Source of the DNA: Paulinella micropora
Taxonomy: Eukaryota > Cercozoa > Imbricatea > Euglyphida
Assembly: GCA_009731375.1 (NCBI GenBank)
Contig: BJOX01000258.1
Coordinates: forward strand, 83,894 to 110,878
DNA: 26,985 bases
Direction of reading: 5' to 3'
The notes beneath the pieces were generated by a model. It was not told the origin of the DNA. It worked only from the letters and a program-made list of their open reading frames with translations, and searched no databases. This document shows, piece after piece, positions 1-23,842 of the stretch. The translations under genes were made by a program, and so were the position numbers. Position 1 is the stretch's first letter; each line of letters opens with the position of its first letter.

Positions 1-21
1 GGGGGGGGGGGGGGGGGGGAG

Positions 22-298
22 GCTAGTGAGAAAATTAGACCGAATAATGTTGGTGTCTGCCCATCTCCATTGGTAGGTTTTCTATGGGGGATTACTAACA
101 ATGAGTGGATAAGCCCTGCGACTCGCAGCGCACTGCCTCACAATCTTGGAACGGTCATACATACATGCAGATGTATGCATATTCGTATATGCATACATAC
201 ATACATGCACAGGTCTTGAACAATGGAGCGGGCTTTCTCAGCCAATTGAAACAAAATCTCTTTCCATCTCAGGTATGTTACAGATGTATGAGAAGAGA

Positions 299-335
<37 letters not shown>

Positions 336-853
336 CAATTAAGAGGATTTTCTCAACCAGTTCACACAAAATCTCTTTTCATCTCAGGTATGCTCAAGAT
401 ACATGAAGATATATATACATATATATATATACATATATATGAGAGAGAGAGAGAGAGTCCAATTAAGAGGATTTTCTCAACCAGTTCAAACAAAATCTCT
501 TTCCATCTCAGGTATGTTCTAGATACATGAAGATAAGTATATATTATATATATATGTATTTATATATATATATATATGTATATATATATGAAAGAAAGAG
601 AGAAAGGGAGAGAGCGAGAGAGAGAGAGAGAGAGTCCAATTAAGAGGGTTTTCTCAACCAGTTGAGACAAAATCTCTTTCCATCTCAGGTATGTCATACA
701 TTTTTTTTGGGGGGGCTTGCTGTCCAATCGCTCTCCGTCTAAGTTGAATTAACCTTGCCGAGCCTTCATGATCATAGAAAAGTGAACAGTGTATGTAGAT
801 ATGTATGTATGTATCACGCATGTGACTCATGTATGTATGTATGTATGTATGTA

Positions 854-946
<93 letters not shown>

Positions 947-1004
947 NNNNNNNNNNCGTGTCCCAGCTGCAGCCGCGTGACGATGATGTATGCATGTGTA
1001 TGTA

Positions 1005-1068
<64 letters not shown>

Positions 1069-1265
1069 GGCTAGTAGCGACATGTTCAAGCTGCAGCAGC
1101 ACGACGACGGACAAGGTATGTATGTATGTATGTATGTATATATGTATGTATGCATGCAAGTATGTAGGTATGCATGTATGTGTGCATGTATGAATGTATG
1201 TATGCATGTTATGTGCAGGCATAGTGTGTATCTCCGACGACGGCGATGAATATTCCTCTGATTAA
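22..1265 (+). CDS. 3' portion of an unidentified multi-exon gene (5' end outside window)
   Basis: Not recognised. Proposed exons: 22-153, 213-272, mini-exon copies 346-387, 470-511 and 647-688, then 967-987 (may start in the gap before 957), 1070-1115 and 1219-1265. Exon 22-153 is open for 44 codons and contains [17 protein letters not shown] and [18 protein letters not shown]. Exon 213-272 follows CACAG, encodes [20 protein letters not shown] and ends at GTATGT. The last two exons read [14 protein letters not shown] and then [15 protein letters not shown] plus TAA, joined in phase 1. All other listed junctions are phase 0, so the model is coherent. The path between 688 and 967 is unresolved: an open stretch before a GTATGT donor at 791 does not match in phase, and ten N lie at 947-956. 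The acidic C-terminus is typical of many nuclear proteins but not diagnostic. I am fairly confident of the first two and last two exons and less sure of the middle. Confidence 0.5.
213..700 (+). repeat. Four diverged copies of a mini-exon plus its donor site
   Basis: Copies lie at about 221-300, 332-410, 456-536 and 633-700. Each carries a stretch encoding FLxQxxQNLFxSQ, then CTCAG and a GTATGT or GTATGC donor, and copies 1-3 also share about 20 bases of the following intron. They are separated by (GA)n and (TA)n tracts. The three downstream copies read [28 protein letters not shown] and [14 protein letters not shown], each exactly 42 bases in phase 0 if the exon starts after TAAGAG. An in-frame TAA directly before that point shows they cannot start earlier. 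Whether these copies are spliced in is unknown; their acceptors lie after GA repeats and look weak. Confidence 0.75.
828..1069. repeat. (TATG)n and (TA)n tracts with a 10-N gap
   Basis: Intron microsatellites of the first gene: ATGT tetramers from about 828, a long (TA)n run to the gap at 947-956, then another (TA)n run at 1009-1068 that ends in the ATAG acceptor of exon 1070-1115. A second (GTAT)n tract starts at the donor at 1116. Frames through this DNA encode only YIYIYI-type strings and are not genes. Confidence 0.9.
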
Positions 1266-1466
1266 TCATTAATCAGTATATACATATATATATATACATA
1301 TATATGTATATATATTAGTTGGGTCGTTTTTAAGGAGTAATATATTGTTTGTAGTTTATCATTTGTAGTATTCATATTCTTTTAGTGCTATTATTTGTAG
1401 TATTATTATTTCTAGTGTTATTACCATCAATCAATGGAGCGGAGGAACGGAGTTGGTTGTAGCATA

Positions 1467-1509
<43 letters not shown>

Positions 1510-1514
1510 CATAT

Positions 1515-1567
<53 letters not shown>

Positions 1568-1825
1568 AAGGCAAGCATTTGTCCGACAACTTGACCTTCA
1601 AACAAAAAAAGAAAGAAAGAAAATGAGGGAAAGGAAGGAAGAAACTTCGGAAAGAAAGAAAAAAGTCCAAGGAAGGAACCACAGAGTCGTAGAAGTTGGA
1701 AGCGTAAGAGTAGAAATGGATTTTTCTCTCACTCTTTCTCAGTAGTGCCTACGGCATGGCTGATGTGATTGGCAAGTAAAGGCGATTCATCTTTCTATAT
1801 ATACATATATATATATATACAAACA

Positions 1826-1904
<79 letters not shown>

Positions 1905-2040
1905 CTAGTAGATAGACAGATATATAGATATGTTTGGTCTATCAGCGCTGCATATCCGTAGGCATATATATAATAGATACTGAGTAGGTATAGGTAGATA
2001 ATAAATAGGTCGGACAGATAGAGTACTAGTTCTGGTCACG
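1266..2040. repeat. Intergenic microsatellites: (CA)n, (TA)n, (GATA)n
   Basis: Gene-free stretch after the first gene. It holds a (CA)n run at 1469-1497 running into (TA)n to about 1565, a purine-rich GAAA/GGAA patch at about 1596-1665, and (GATA)n at about 1826-1905 followed by diverged TAGATA repeats. I see no credible exon. Confidence 0.85.
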
Positions 2041-3378
2041 CAGACAACAGATATATTCATCAACTGGAGTTACTGCTGGCAAGTTCCGCTGAATCGGTGG
2101 CAGAATTCTGATGCGCTGGGAAGTGAGGCACGGTATAAAAGGACTCAGTAAGATGATTTTGGATTAGTGTTCAGTCGAAATTCAACTGAATTAAGTGAGA
2201 TTTAATGATTTATTAATAGTATATCCGTTCACAAAATAAATGAAATTTTGCGGCGGGCTAAATGCCACCGTCAGGGTTATCGTTAAACAGGCTCAATAAA
2301 CTATAATTTGAAGACGATTATTGTATCACGAGTCTCTTGATACCACTCAGTTCCATTTTCTCTTACGCTTTCCACCTATTTGGGGCCTAGAGGCTAGTGG
2401 CAAGTATTCTCTTATTATTCAACTACTTATTTAATATTAATAACAGGCGGCCCGGGGGTTTACCGGACCACGAGTCTCTCGCGCACTCACCGTGGCACTC
2501 GTTCTCATTACGCCCTCCGAGTCACCACCACATCACTTGCACTAGCGCTCATCACAGCCTGAGCGACGGTCGCGATCCGCCGCTTGCCCTCGCATGCAGG
2601 CTTCTCACTCGCGCTCTCTTGTCCTCACTTGCCTCGCTCGCTCGCACTTACTTGCTCACTCGCCGCTCTCGCCTGTCTCACACTACTCAAAGGCTCATAA
2701 CCTTTAAATAGTTAACTTGATGCTTTGCGGTTCATGCAGCCTCGGAGGTTAGTAGGGTTCGAGTCTTGGCGGTGAAGCCACTGAATTATCCGAGTCCGGT
2801 CACCGTCACGGTATTAATGATTCAAGTAATAAAAGACAGTTGAAGTCTGAACTTGAATGCACTGAGACAATCTTTAATCAGTCATTACCCTTTGTGAAAG
2901 GCTCGCAAGGAAAAGTGGCACGTTACAGTGACTCAACTTGAATTGAAACTTTACTACACCTCACTCAGTAGTACTCAAAACATGAAATTCCAGATAAATA
3001 TTACTGAATAACTTTCAAGTTTCAGATGAATTACTTAATATTAATAAAGGTAAATACACTAGACGAGAGGGTTCGTATTTTACTTTTACTTAGAGATATT
3101 TGAATAATGACACGTCACTAAGTGCCCCAACCCCAGACCGCCAAAGCATTAAATTCACCGTTACACTTAAGAGTGATGAGTATAGGTAAAAGTAGGTAAG
3201 TGTCATGGGGGTGGGCCGGTATGACTAAATATTAATACTATTATTAATTAATAAATTATCCATTGAAGTAATAGTCAATGATAGTATGGAAATACTGAAG
3301 TTCAGGACTGAAATTAAGTAATAGTGACAAAAAGGCAATTAATTGCATCCGTCTAACGTAGGATAAAATTATTATTAC
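2041..3378. other. Gene-free region, possible retroelement-like relic
   Basis: No convincing exon is visible. A TATAAAA box at 2134-2140 is followed about 38 bases later by TCAGTC (initiator-like), and AATAAA motifs occur near 2236 and 2294, an arrangement seen in LTRs. I could not find a second LTR, a primer-binding site or a pol frame, so this is only a suggestion. The 2397-2711 open stretch is GC-richer but lacks coding character. The rest is AT-rich unique sequence. Confidence 0.3.
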
Positions 3379-3380
3379 TA

Positions 3381-3651
3381 TTGCTGTTGACATTCAAGAC
3401 AACAAAAATTAGTTTTTCATTTTTGTGTCAGATTTTCATTTTTGTGACAGTTTTTTATTTTTGTGACAAAAATTCAAATTTTCAAATTTAACGGTAACAT
3501 TTCGCGAAAATTTACGATATTTTGCGGACGAATATAGCAGTTAATTTGAAAAATTCAAATTTTCACCCAAAATCAAAATTCCAACCAAAACTGAAATTCC
3601 AACCAAAACAGAAAAATCAATTTTTTTTGTTGTCTTGAATGTCAACAGCAA
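3381..3651. mobile_element. MITE copy 1, complete, TA target duplication
   Basis: The 271-bp element starts TTGCTGTTGACATTCAAGAC and ends with the exact reverse complement, so the terminal inverted repeats run about 25 bases. It is flanked by TA at 3379-3380 and 3652-3653. The left part carries three tandem copies of TTTTCATTTTTGTGACAG-like sequence, and the right part carries repeats of AAATTCCAACCAAAA. There is no coding capacity. The core around 3475-3570 is nearly identical to the copy at 26516-26791. TA duplications suggest mobilisation by a Tc1/mariner-type transposase, by inference. Confidence 0.9.
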
Positions 3652-3653
3652 TA

Positions 3654-4681
3654 CTACTTGAGTAAAACTGAAATTTAATAATTCTATCTATGGGAATAAC
3701 GCCCCCATATTAATATCCTATATCCAACTCTGTAAATTGATAACAGGAAGTATTCTTCTAAACCGGAAATGTAAAAAGAATTCATCTTATGATACATTTA
3801 TTAATAAGAATCACTTCCACGAGTGAATTCCTATAAAAACTAATAGCGAAACAACGATGTAGTATACCGTGGGTGTTACATATTAATATTAATATATATA
3901 TATATAATTATTATAAAATATGTATATATGTATATATATAAAATTATATATACATACTAATATACACACACACATATACATATATATATAATATATACTA
4001 TGATATATCAATAAATAAACATATATATAACATTATATATATTTGAAATGAATTGTCGACAGTCAATCATACTAATATCAATAGTCTTAATATTTTTGTA
4101 ATTTTTTACGACCACTGTTTTATTAGCTGAATACACAGGCTGAGGGCCAGAATCTGAATCAAGTCTTCATCTTTAGAGATGTCAATTGAATCAACATTCA
4201 TCAATACTACTAAATCACGCCTGAGATATTTAGACTAGATAATCAGAGTTCACTGACGAAACAAAAATAAGAAAAATGTGTGTTATGTGTTCTTAGTAAC
4301 ATAGAATAGACAGGGTACAGACAAAAATATACTGAGCTATTTATAGATTCCGCTACCATCATCCAGATGGCCAGTCTGTCGCCAGATTTGAAAACTGTCG
4401 CATTCAGACCAAACTTCAAACTGAAATTTGATTTGAATGACACCGGAACATATGAGCAGATAACGGTATTTAGACATGATAAAAGGAAATCATTATTGCG
4501 GTGTGCGTGTGTTTTTTTTGTGCATGCATGCATGCACGTATGCCAACATGTGTGTTCGTCTGTGCGCATGTACTTACATAGGTATATACTAATGTTATCT
4601 ATATGTACACTCAACAACCAACGGGGTAACCCGACAAACTTTCCCTCATTCACGGAGGGCGGCAGGTTGGGCTGAAGTGTA
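3654..4681. other. AT-rich intergenic region and 3' flank of the RS/RRM gene
   Basis: Contains a (TA)n-rich block at about 3885-4045 and otherwise unique AT-rich DNA. It lies downstream of the stop of the minus-strand gene and presumably includes its 3' UTR. A TTTATT near 4118, which reads AATAAA on the minus strand, is a distant candidate poly(A) signal. A (GCAT)n patch lies near 4520-4540. I see no further exon. Confidence 0.5.
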
Positions 4682-6001
4682 TCAAGAGGCTGAGCGTTTT
4701 TGCCTGCGCGGTGAGCTGCCTGCGGCGCGGGCCGGCCGTGGCGACTCGGACCGGCCGGTCGAACACGCCCGCTGCGGCACAGGCGATTGGCCCTGTGCTG
4801 GCGGCGACCGCGAACGGCCACGCGCGCGCGCAGGGGGCGGCGACGGGGTGCGTGGCTGATCCTGCGCTTGCGCGCGCAATGTTGCAGGGGACAAGGAGCG
4901 CGGCCTGGGAGGCGTAAGCGGGTAGCCGTTGGCGGAGGGCGAACGTGACTGGGGCGAACGCGACCGACTGGACTGCGCTTGCTTCGCTTGATTCGTGCGC
5001 CGTGGACTGGCGTTCCGCGCAGGGGAACGAGGCCGTTCGCGCTCACTGCCGCCGCCACGGCTGGGTTTGCGCCCCGGGAAAGCTGGTCTGCGCTGCTCTG
5101 TGTTGCCTCCTCTCTCCCGACCGCCGCCGCGGGGAGAGCGGGAGCGGTTGGAGTCCTTGCCCCTCTTGGGCGAGGCGGGCCGGCGATCGGCGCTCGTGCG
5201 TCGATTTGCCCCGCTATTGGCGCCACCCCCAAAACGTTCTCGCGAGCGCGACCTCCTCCGCCCTCCTCTCTCCTTCTCCTTGTCCCTCCCCTGCTCTCTC
5301 CCCTTCTCCTTGGACCCAGCTCGTTCGCGCCCGTTCGCGGGCTCGGCTCCGTTCCCACGCGGCCGCTCACGCGAGCGACTACGACGACTACGCACGGGCG
5401 ATCTCGAGCGCGAACGCCTGCGCGCGCCGCGCATGCGGTCACCGGCGGAGCGCCGGCCCGTCTCTTTGTAACGTGCTGTGCCACTGCGAATACCTTCCAG
5501 CATCTTCTTTCTCTTCACCGCCTCGTAGTAGCCCTTTTCCGTAGCTTCTTTCACATTGATGTTGAACCCATCCAGCTTGGTGTTGTTCAAGGCGCGACAC
5601 GCTTTGCGGACGGCTTGATGCGTGTCGAACTGCACGAAGGAGAAACCTAGCATGTAGGTATGTATGCATAAAAACCTGGCATGTAGGTACGTATACATGT
5701 ACGTATGACGGTTTGATACGTATCAACCTTAATATAATCAGTTCTTCGTTCTTTTGTCTCCTTTTTCTTCCCTTTCCTTGCCTCTTCCTCCTTGAGATCT
5801 TTTCCGTCCTTTCTCATTTCCTTTTCCTTCCTCTCCTCGTCCTCGTTGTCCTCCTCCTTCTCCTCGTCCTTGTCTGTCGTCGTCCTTGTCTTCGTCCTTG
5901 TCCTCGTCCTCGTCCTCGTCCTCGTCGTCGCCCCCTCCTCCTCCTCGTCATCTTTTCACGCCATCTCTCTCTCTCTCTCTCTTCTCTCTCTCGCTTCTCT
6001 C

Positions 6002-6035
<34 letters not shown>

Positions 6036-7601
6036 CCTCTCCCTCTCTCTCTGTGTATGTGTGTGTGTCTGTGTGTGTCTCTCTGTCTCTCTTCTCTCTC
6101 TCTTCTCTGTCTCCTCTCTGTCTCCTCTCTGTCTTCTCTGTCTCCTTTCTGTCTCTCCCCTCTCTCTTTCTCTCTCTCTCTCTCTATCTCTCTCTCTGTG
6201 TGTCTGTCTCTGTCTGTCTGTCTGTCTGTCTCTCTCTCACACACACACACACACTCCTCTCTCTCATATACTGTACTGTACTGTAATGCAATATAATGTA
6301 ATGTTCTGTACTGTAATGTAACGAATGTAATGTAAGGTAACGTAAGGTAAGGTAAGGTAATGTAACGCAATGTAACGTAATGTCATGTAACGTATGTATA
6401 TTGTTATGCAAACGCCAGGTGAATGCAAGGTGAATGCACGGAGAATGCAAAGTGAATGTAATGTACTGTACAACGTATGTACTGTACTGTACTATAACTG
6501 TTGTAATGTAATGTACTGTAAGTAATGTAATGTTACGTAATGTAATGTAATGTAATGTAATGCAATGTAATGTGATGTAAGGCTGAACAATACCTGGAAA
6601 GCCCATCTCCACTTTTAGAACCTCTCCGTACGCCTAGCAAGGAAGTCACCAGGAATAGGAGGGTACATAGTGCATCGTAGAGTCGAGTTGCGTAGAATCC
6701 TCGATGTGTAGTATTAATCCTCGTGTAGCAGGTAGGTAGGTAAGTAGGTTCTAAGAGAGTGGGCTGGAGGTAAGTAGTAAGTAGGCAAAAGTGTAGAATA
6801 CTTGAAAGCTCTTGCGTATTTGGCTCTCCGTGATGTAGTTCTGGGTGCCTCCAACCCACACCAGATTGGACTTCATATCCCCTTCTTTTTTTGCTCCCTT
6901 GTCTCCTTCTTTTTCTCCTTTTGCTGGGCTACGGCGAGCAGGAGATATTCGACGTACTGGAGATGCTCGACGAGCAGCGGGAGAGGTTCGACGTGCAGCG
7001 GGAGATGTTCGACGAGCAGCAGGAGAGGTTCGACGAGCAGGTGGAGAAGAACGACGAGCAGCAGGAGAGGCACGACGGGCAGCAGGAGAAGCACGACGAG
7101 CAGCAGGAGAAGCACGACGAGCAGCAGGAGAGGTACGGCGAGCAGCAAGAGGGGCGCGACGAGCAGGCGGAGAAGAGCGGCGAGCAGGTGGAGAAGAGCG
7201 GCGAGCAGGTGGAGAAGAGCGGCGAGCAGCAGGAGAGGCCCGACGGGCAGCAGGAGAGGCACGGCGAGCAGCAGGAGAGGCCCGACGAGGAGGTGGAGAA
7301 GAGCGGCGAGGAGGTGGCGAGCGGCGAGCTGGGCTGGCGCGTCTTGCAGGACTGCGACGTCCTCCTCCTCTGCCACCGCTGGAACTACGTTTCCTGCAAA
7401 TCATTCGATTTCCAATCCTATCGAACTGCTTGCTCATGCAATCAGCGTGTAAGACATTGAGATATTGATCAAAGAGCAAAGAAGCTACGAAGGCTAAACT
7501 AGTAAACTGATTGAGTAGTTGGGATATTTTCGTTTGCTGTAATATTTTTGCATTCGTTCCTGCAAGTTTCTGCAAAGCGATGCCTCTCTCTCTCTGTGTG
7601 T

Positions 7602-7680
<79 letters not shown>

Positions 7681-7805
7681 CATCTCTCTCTCACTCTCTC
7701 TTATCCAGCGTCAGAGCACATTTTTTCAAAGCAAAGTAGTTACGGGTTGACTGAACGGTGATGCAACGTATCAGAAGAAATCACATACCTTTTCTCAGCG
7801 GCCAT
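4682..7805 (-). CDS. RS-domain protein with one RRM and N-terminal SPARR repeats (SR-related splicing factor)
   Basis: Complete gene on the minus strand, exons in order 7805-7789, 7393-6802, 6633-6594, 5646-4682. It encodes 537 residues. Start: ATGGCCGCTGAG with A at -3, encoding MAAEKR, then a GTATGT donor. Exon 2 follows TTGCAG and encodes KRSSSGGRGGGRRSP, about two dozen 7-residue units of the RRASPAA/RRSSPPA type, a basic/acidic KGEKEGDKGAKKEG stretch, and the start of an RRM (about residues 182-251) with RNP2-like LVWVGG. Exon 3 is only 40 bases (AYGEVLKVEMGFPG, strand beta 2). Exon 4 supplies RNP1-like GFSFVQF and NINVKEA, then a long RS/SP/RE-rich tail. Phases 2, 0 and 1 all match. Such proteins act in the nucleus in splicing or mRNP assembly, with RS domains regulated by phosphorylation. 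I cannot assign it to a named SR family; the RS-RRM-RS order resembles SR-related rather than classical SR proteins. Confidence 0.87.
5647..6593 (-). other. Intron 3 of the RS/RRM gene, repeat-filled
   Basis: 947-bp intron (GTATTG donor at 6593, CATGCTAG acceptor). On the plus strand it reads as a (TAATG)n-like degenerate pentamer block (about 6275-6585) and long (CT)n and (TG)n tracts (about 5965-6255), with CCTCGT repeats at about 5840-5950. In the transcript sense the tracts are purine-rich GA, which leaves little classical polypyrimidine tract. Confidence 0.8.
6935..7345 (-). repeat. Coding 21-bp minisatellite in RS/RRM gene exon 2
   Basis: About 20 tandem 21-bp units encode RRASPAA, RRSSPPA and RRTSPAA variants. 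Neighbouring units group by type (runs of SSPPA, TSPAA and ASPAA), the pattern expected from local unit duplication. Copy number is therefore likely to vary between alleles and to be error-prone in assembly. Confidence 0.85.
7394..7788 (-). other. Intron 1 of the RS/RRM gene with (CT)n tract
   Basis: 395-bp intron separating the 17-base first coding exon from exon 2. It starts GTATGTGA on the minus strand and ends in GATTTGCAG. On the plus strand 7582-7700 is (CT)n with a TGTGTG patch. Confidence 0.75.
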
Positions 7806-8542
7806 AGTTATTGCGTCGAAAGAACGAGGCACAGAATCAATAGTCTTGGGTTCCGAAAGCACAGAATTCAGAAAATTGCGATGGCCCTGAACACTGATCG
7901 TTGCCAAATTCACAAAGCGCAGATGCCGATTATTACCCATTTTCACCACTCTTTCACATCCATCATCCCTTTTATATTCCTTTTTTCGTTTTTCTTCGGC
8001 ACACTTGTTATCTGTTCTTCATCAAATTATTGCTGAGCTGATGTGTCTCCTTGGTCAGCTTTGCACACCCCTTCTTTTGCATTATCCGGCATTTCAGAAA
8101 CACGTTAGAGGTTGGCCACGTTCTATGCAAACTTGAGATTAATGAAGTACGCAAGTAAAGTCTTTTGGTCTGGAATATAAAAATTTCAATGAATGCCTTT
8201 CCTGGACTCTACTCTGGTGATTTTGAGTCAGCAATAAACGACAACACTTCTTTGAGCACAACTGTATCCGTCATCTTGACTTTTCTTCCTTGTCATCTTG
8301 ACTTTTCTTCCTGTAGGGCTTCTCTTCGATGCACTCGTCTGACCCAGACAACGACTTTACGTGGGGAGAATTAATATTAACCAGAGATAGGTGAAATAAA
8401 TACCAGACCTACACGCACACTGCCCCAAATCCTAACCCTAACCCTAACCACCCCCCCCCCCCCCCCCCCAAAAAGACCNNNNNNNNNNNNNNNNNNNNNN
8501 NNNNNNNNNNNNNNNNNNNNNNNNNNCCCCCCCCCCCTGCAG
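7806..8542. other. Divergent upstream region between RS/RRM and FHA-kinase genes
   Basis: Lies between the start codon of the minus-strand gene and the first visible exons of the plus-strand kinase gene, so it should hold promoters and 5' UTRs for both. No TATA box is convincing. It contains an 18-base direct repeat (CATCTTGACTTTTCTTCCT-like, about 8271-8310), an interstitial (CCCTAA)3 tract at 8431-8449, poly-C and the 48-N gap 8479-8526. The missing first exon of the kinase gene probably lies here or in the gap. Confidence 0.45.
8431..8449. repeat. Interstitial telomere-type repeat (CCTAAC)3
   Basis: Three perfect CCCTAA-type units are followed directly by poly-C and a gap. This is the reverse complement of TTAGGG. 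It is too short to be a chromosome end and both sides continue into genic DNA. Confidence 0.7.
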
Positions 8543-8562
8543 AAAAGTGCAGCTGCCTTTCT
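8543..8562 (+). CDS. Candidate 20-base upstream exon of the FHA-kinase gene
   Basis: After the gap a poly-C/TGCAG acceptor precedes 20 bases that read KSAAAF and end with CT before a GTACAT donor. The end phase (2) matches the one base needed by the exon at 8667. The support is only phase and splice signals, so this stays tentative; the true start codon is not visible. Confidence 0.3.
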
Positions 8563-8666
8563 GTACATACATACTTGCAATCCATGCATAGATAGATAGG
8601 TAGATAGATAGATGGATGCATGCTTGCATGCGTGTAGAGAGAGAGATGCATATCTGTGGCTTGCAG

Positions 8667-21633
<12,967 letters not shown>

Positions 21634-21686
21634 GGTTGACTGGTCGGGATGTTGCTTTGCGACAGAAGGTATGCATTCAGCCCGAA

Positions 21687-21692
21687 AATAAA
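21687..21692 (+). terminator. Poly(A) signal AATAAA of the FHA-kinase gene
   Basis: AATAAA lies 54 bases after the TAA at 21631-21633. Its placement supports the three-exon C-terminal model for the kinase. Confidence 0.5.
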
Positions 21693-22820
21693 ATAGTATA
21701 TAGTAACCTTTAAGTAGTACAAATATGATTATGTACAGCTATTTCAAGTAACAGATCTCAAAAGATGTAATGTTCACACGTAAGAAGATGGAATTTTTGA
21801 TTTTTATATATTGTTATGTACTGTTGTGAGGTTGCTGCTATTGCTTATATATAGTTTTGTTTTGTTTCCAGTGTTCACCTGTTAGTAAGCAACACTTAAA
21901 CAATTTTACATCTGCCGTGTTTTGTATATTGTATATTTTAATTTATTGCTTTCCTTTTTTTATTTTTATTTTAATTTTTTTTAAAAATATATATATTAAT
22001 ATTAATATATTACAGTAAGCAAGCTTTAATGAGAGAAAAAAAAGAAAAATATATATAAAGAAGAGCTTAATTCAAATGAATTCATCGTTTTTTTTTTATT
22101 TTTTTTATATTTTCATTTATTATTATTAATATATTAATATTATTAATATTATTATTATTATTATTATTATTTATTTATATATTTATTTATTATTATTATT
22201 ACAGTAAGCAAGCTTTAATGAGAAGAATATTTTGTTGTTGTTGTTTCTCCCTGTTATTTTTCTTCAAAGCCGAAGAGATGATGTTAATGATTGTGAATGC
22301 CAGCATCGTCGTTGTGATATAATTTTTTATCTTCTTTCGTTGCTTGCTTGATAATTCATTTTTGCTTTCATGTTATTCTTCGACAGTTATATAAATAACT
22401 GATTTTATATATTTATGTTTCCCGTTGCTTTCGTTGTTGCTGCTGCTGGTGTTAGTTATTAAACATATGTTCTTCGAAGAGAACGATAATTTCTTTCCTC
22501 TTGTCTAGATGCTTGCTTCATGCTTCAATTATTTTTTTTTTCATCGCTGCAAGTTGCTTTTCCAGTTTAAGTATAGATATATATACATACATACATACAT
22601 ATATGTATATATACATATATATATATATTATATATATAATATATATATATATAAATATATATATATTATATATATACATATATATATATATATATGTATA
22701 TATATATGTATATTATATATATATATACATATATATAAATATATAAATATATATATATATATATGCTTAAGTATTTACTAATTGTCATCGTGTAATTATA
22801 TGAATAACATGCTTGCTTGA
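21693..22820. other. AT-rich intergenic DNA with (TA)n tract
   Basis: Long A+T-rich stretch; (TA)n with many TATATA inversions at about 22575-22765. ACAGTAAGCAAGCTTTAATGAG occurs twice (about 22011 and 22201), a short direct duplication. No exon is seen. Confidence 0.6.
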
Positions 22821-22958
22821 TATATTTTTCTAACTGCACCTACAATGCACGCAGCAATTTGGAACCTAAATGTGATTTACCTATCTTTATATATTTTTCT
22901 AAATGCACCTACAATGCACGCAGCAATTTGGAACCTAAATGTGATTTACCTATCTGCA
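22821..22958. repeat. 69-bp tandem duplication
   Basis: Two nearly identical units, 22821-22889 and 22890-22958, each with TGCACCTACAATGCACGCAG and ending in TGTGATTTACCTATCT. They differ at very few positions, so the duplication is recent. Confidence 0.85.
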
Positions 22959-22979
22959 TATCTTTTCAGAAATAAATGA

Positions 22980-23200
22980 ATACTTTTCTTCTTCTTCTTC
23001 TTCTTCCTTTTCTTTTCTTTCTTTTCCTTTCTTTTTCCTTTTCTCTTTCTCTCTTCCTCTTCTTCTTTCTTTCTTTTCTCTTTCTCTTCTTCTACCTATT
23101 CTTCTTCTTCTTCTTCTTCTCCTCCTCCTCCTCCTCCCTCTTCCTTCTTCCTTTTCCTTCTTTCTTCCTTCTTCTTCTTCTTCTTCTTCTTCTTCTTCTT

Positions 23201-23231
<31 letters not shown>

Positions 23232-23744
23232 TTCTTCTCCTGTTCCTCCTCCTCCTTCTTCTTCTTCTTCAGCAGCAGCATCACTATTATCATGACCTTG
23301 ATATCATATAATACGACTCAACGCACTGTAAAGGCGCTCAATCGTGTCTTCAGCTCTGCTGCAATCGTAAATGCTACTACAGTTTGTTGAACACATTTTC
23401 CAACTTTGTTGAAGAGTTGAAGGTTAGCTTTCCCTCAGGATGACGAGGGTGGATTTGTTTATGACAGCTACGCGATGAGGAAAGACTGAGATTGTCAAAG
23501 AACAGTGAATAATGCTGCGGATGGGACGACTTGCAACAATGCTCAGAACCATACATTCTCATCAGTGACAGCAGGAACTAAGCTAGCATTAAAAGGTTTA
23601 TAAGTATCTTGAAGGGATGTCATCTATGAAGGTAAGAAGATGCAGAAGTACATCTGATTGCAGTGAAGCAAGCGGACAACAAATGTGACCTAGATAGAAA
23701 TCTGACTTGATATATTGGAAAAAAGTGAGTGCAGCGACGTTGAA

Positions 23745-23842
<98 letters not shown>

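Noticed and set aside
736-790. Exon reading [15 protein letters not shown] before a GTATGT donor
   Set aside because: Its start phase does not match any upstream exon end, so it was left out of the model.
4243-5650. Plus-strand and alternative minus-strand frames over the RS tail
   Set aside because: Shadows of the high-GC RS-domain exon; only the RS/SP frame continues the RRM in phase.
8431-8449. Chromosome end
   Set aside because: Only three units, flanked on both sides by long genic sequence.
23423-23489. Possible exon reading LAFPQDDEGGFVYDSYAMRKD
   Set aside because: Weak AAG acceptor, no partner exon, and it lies beyond the kinase poly(A) signal.
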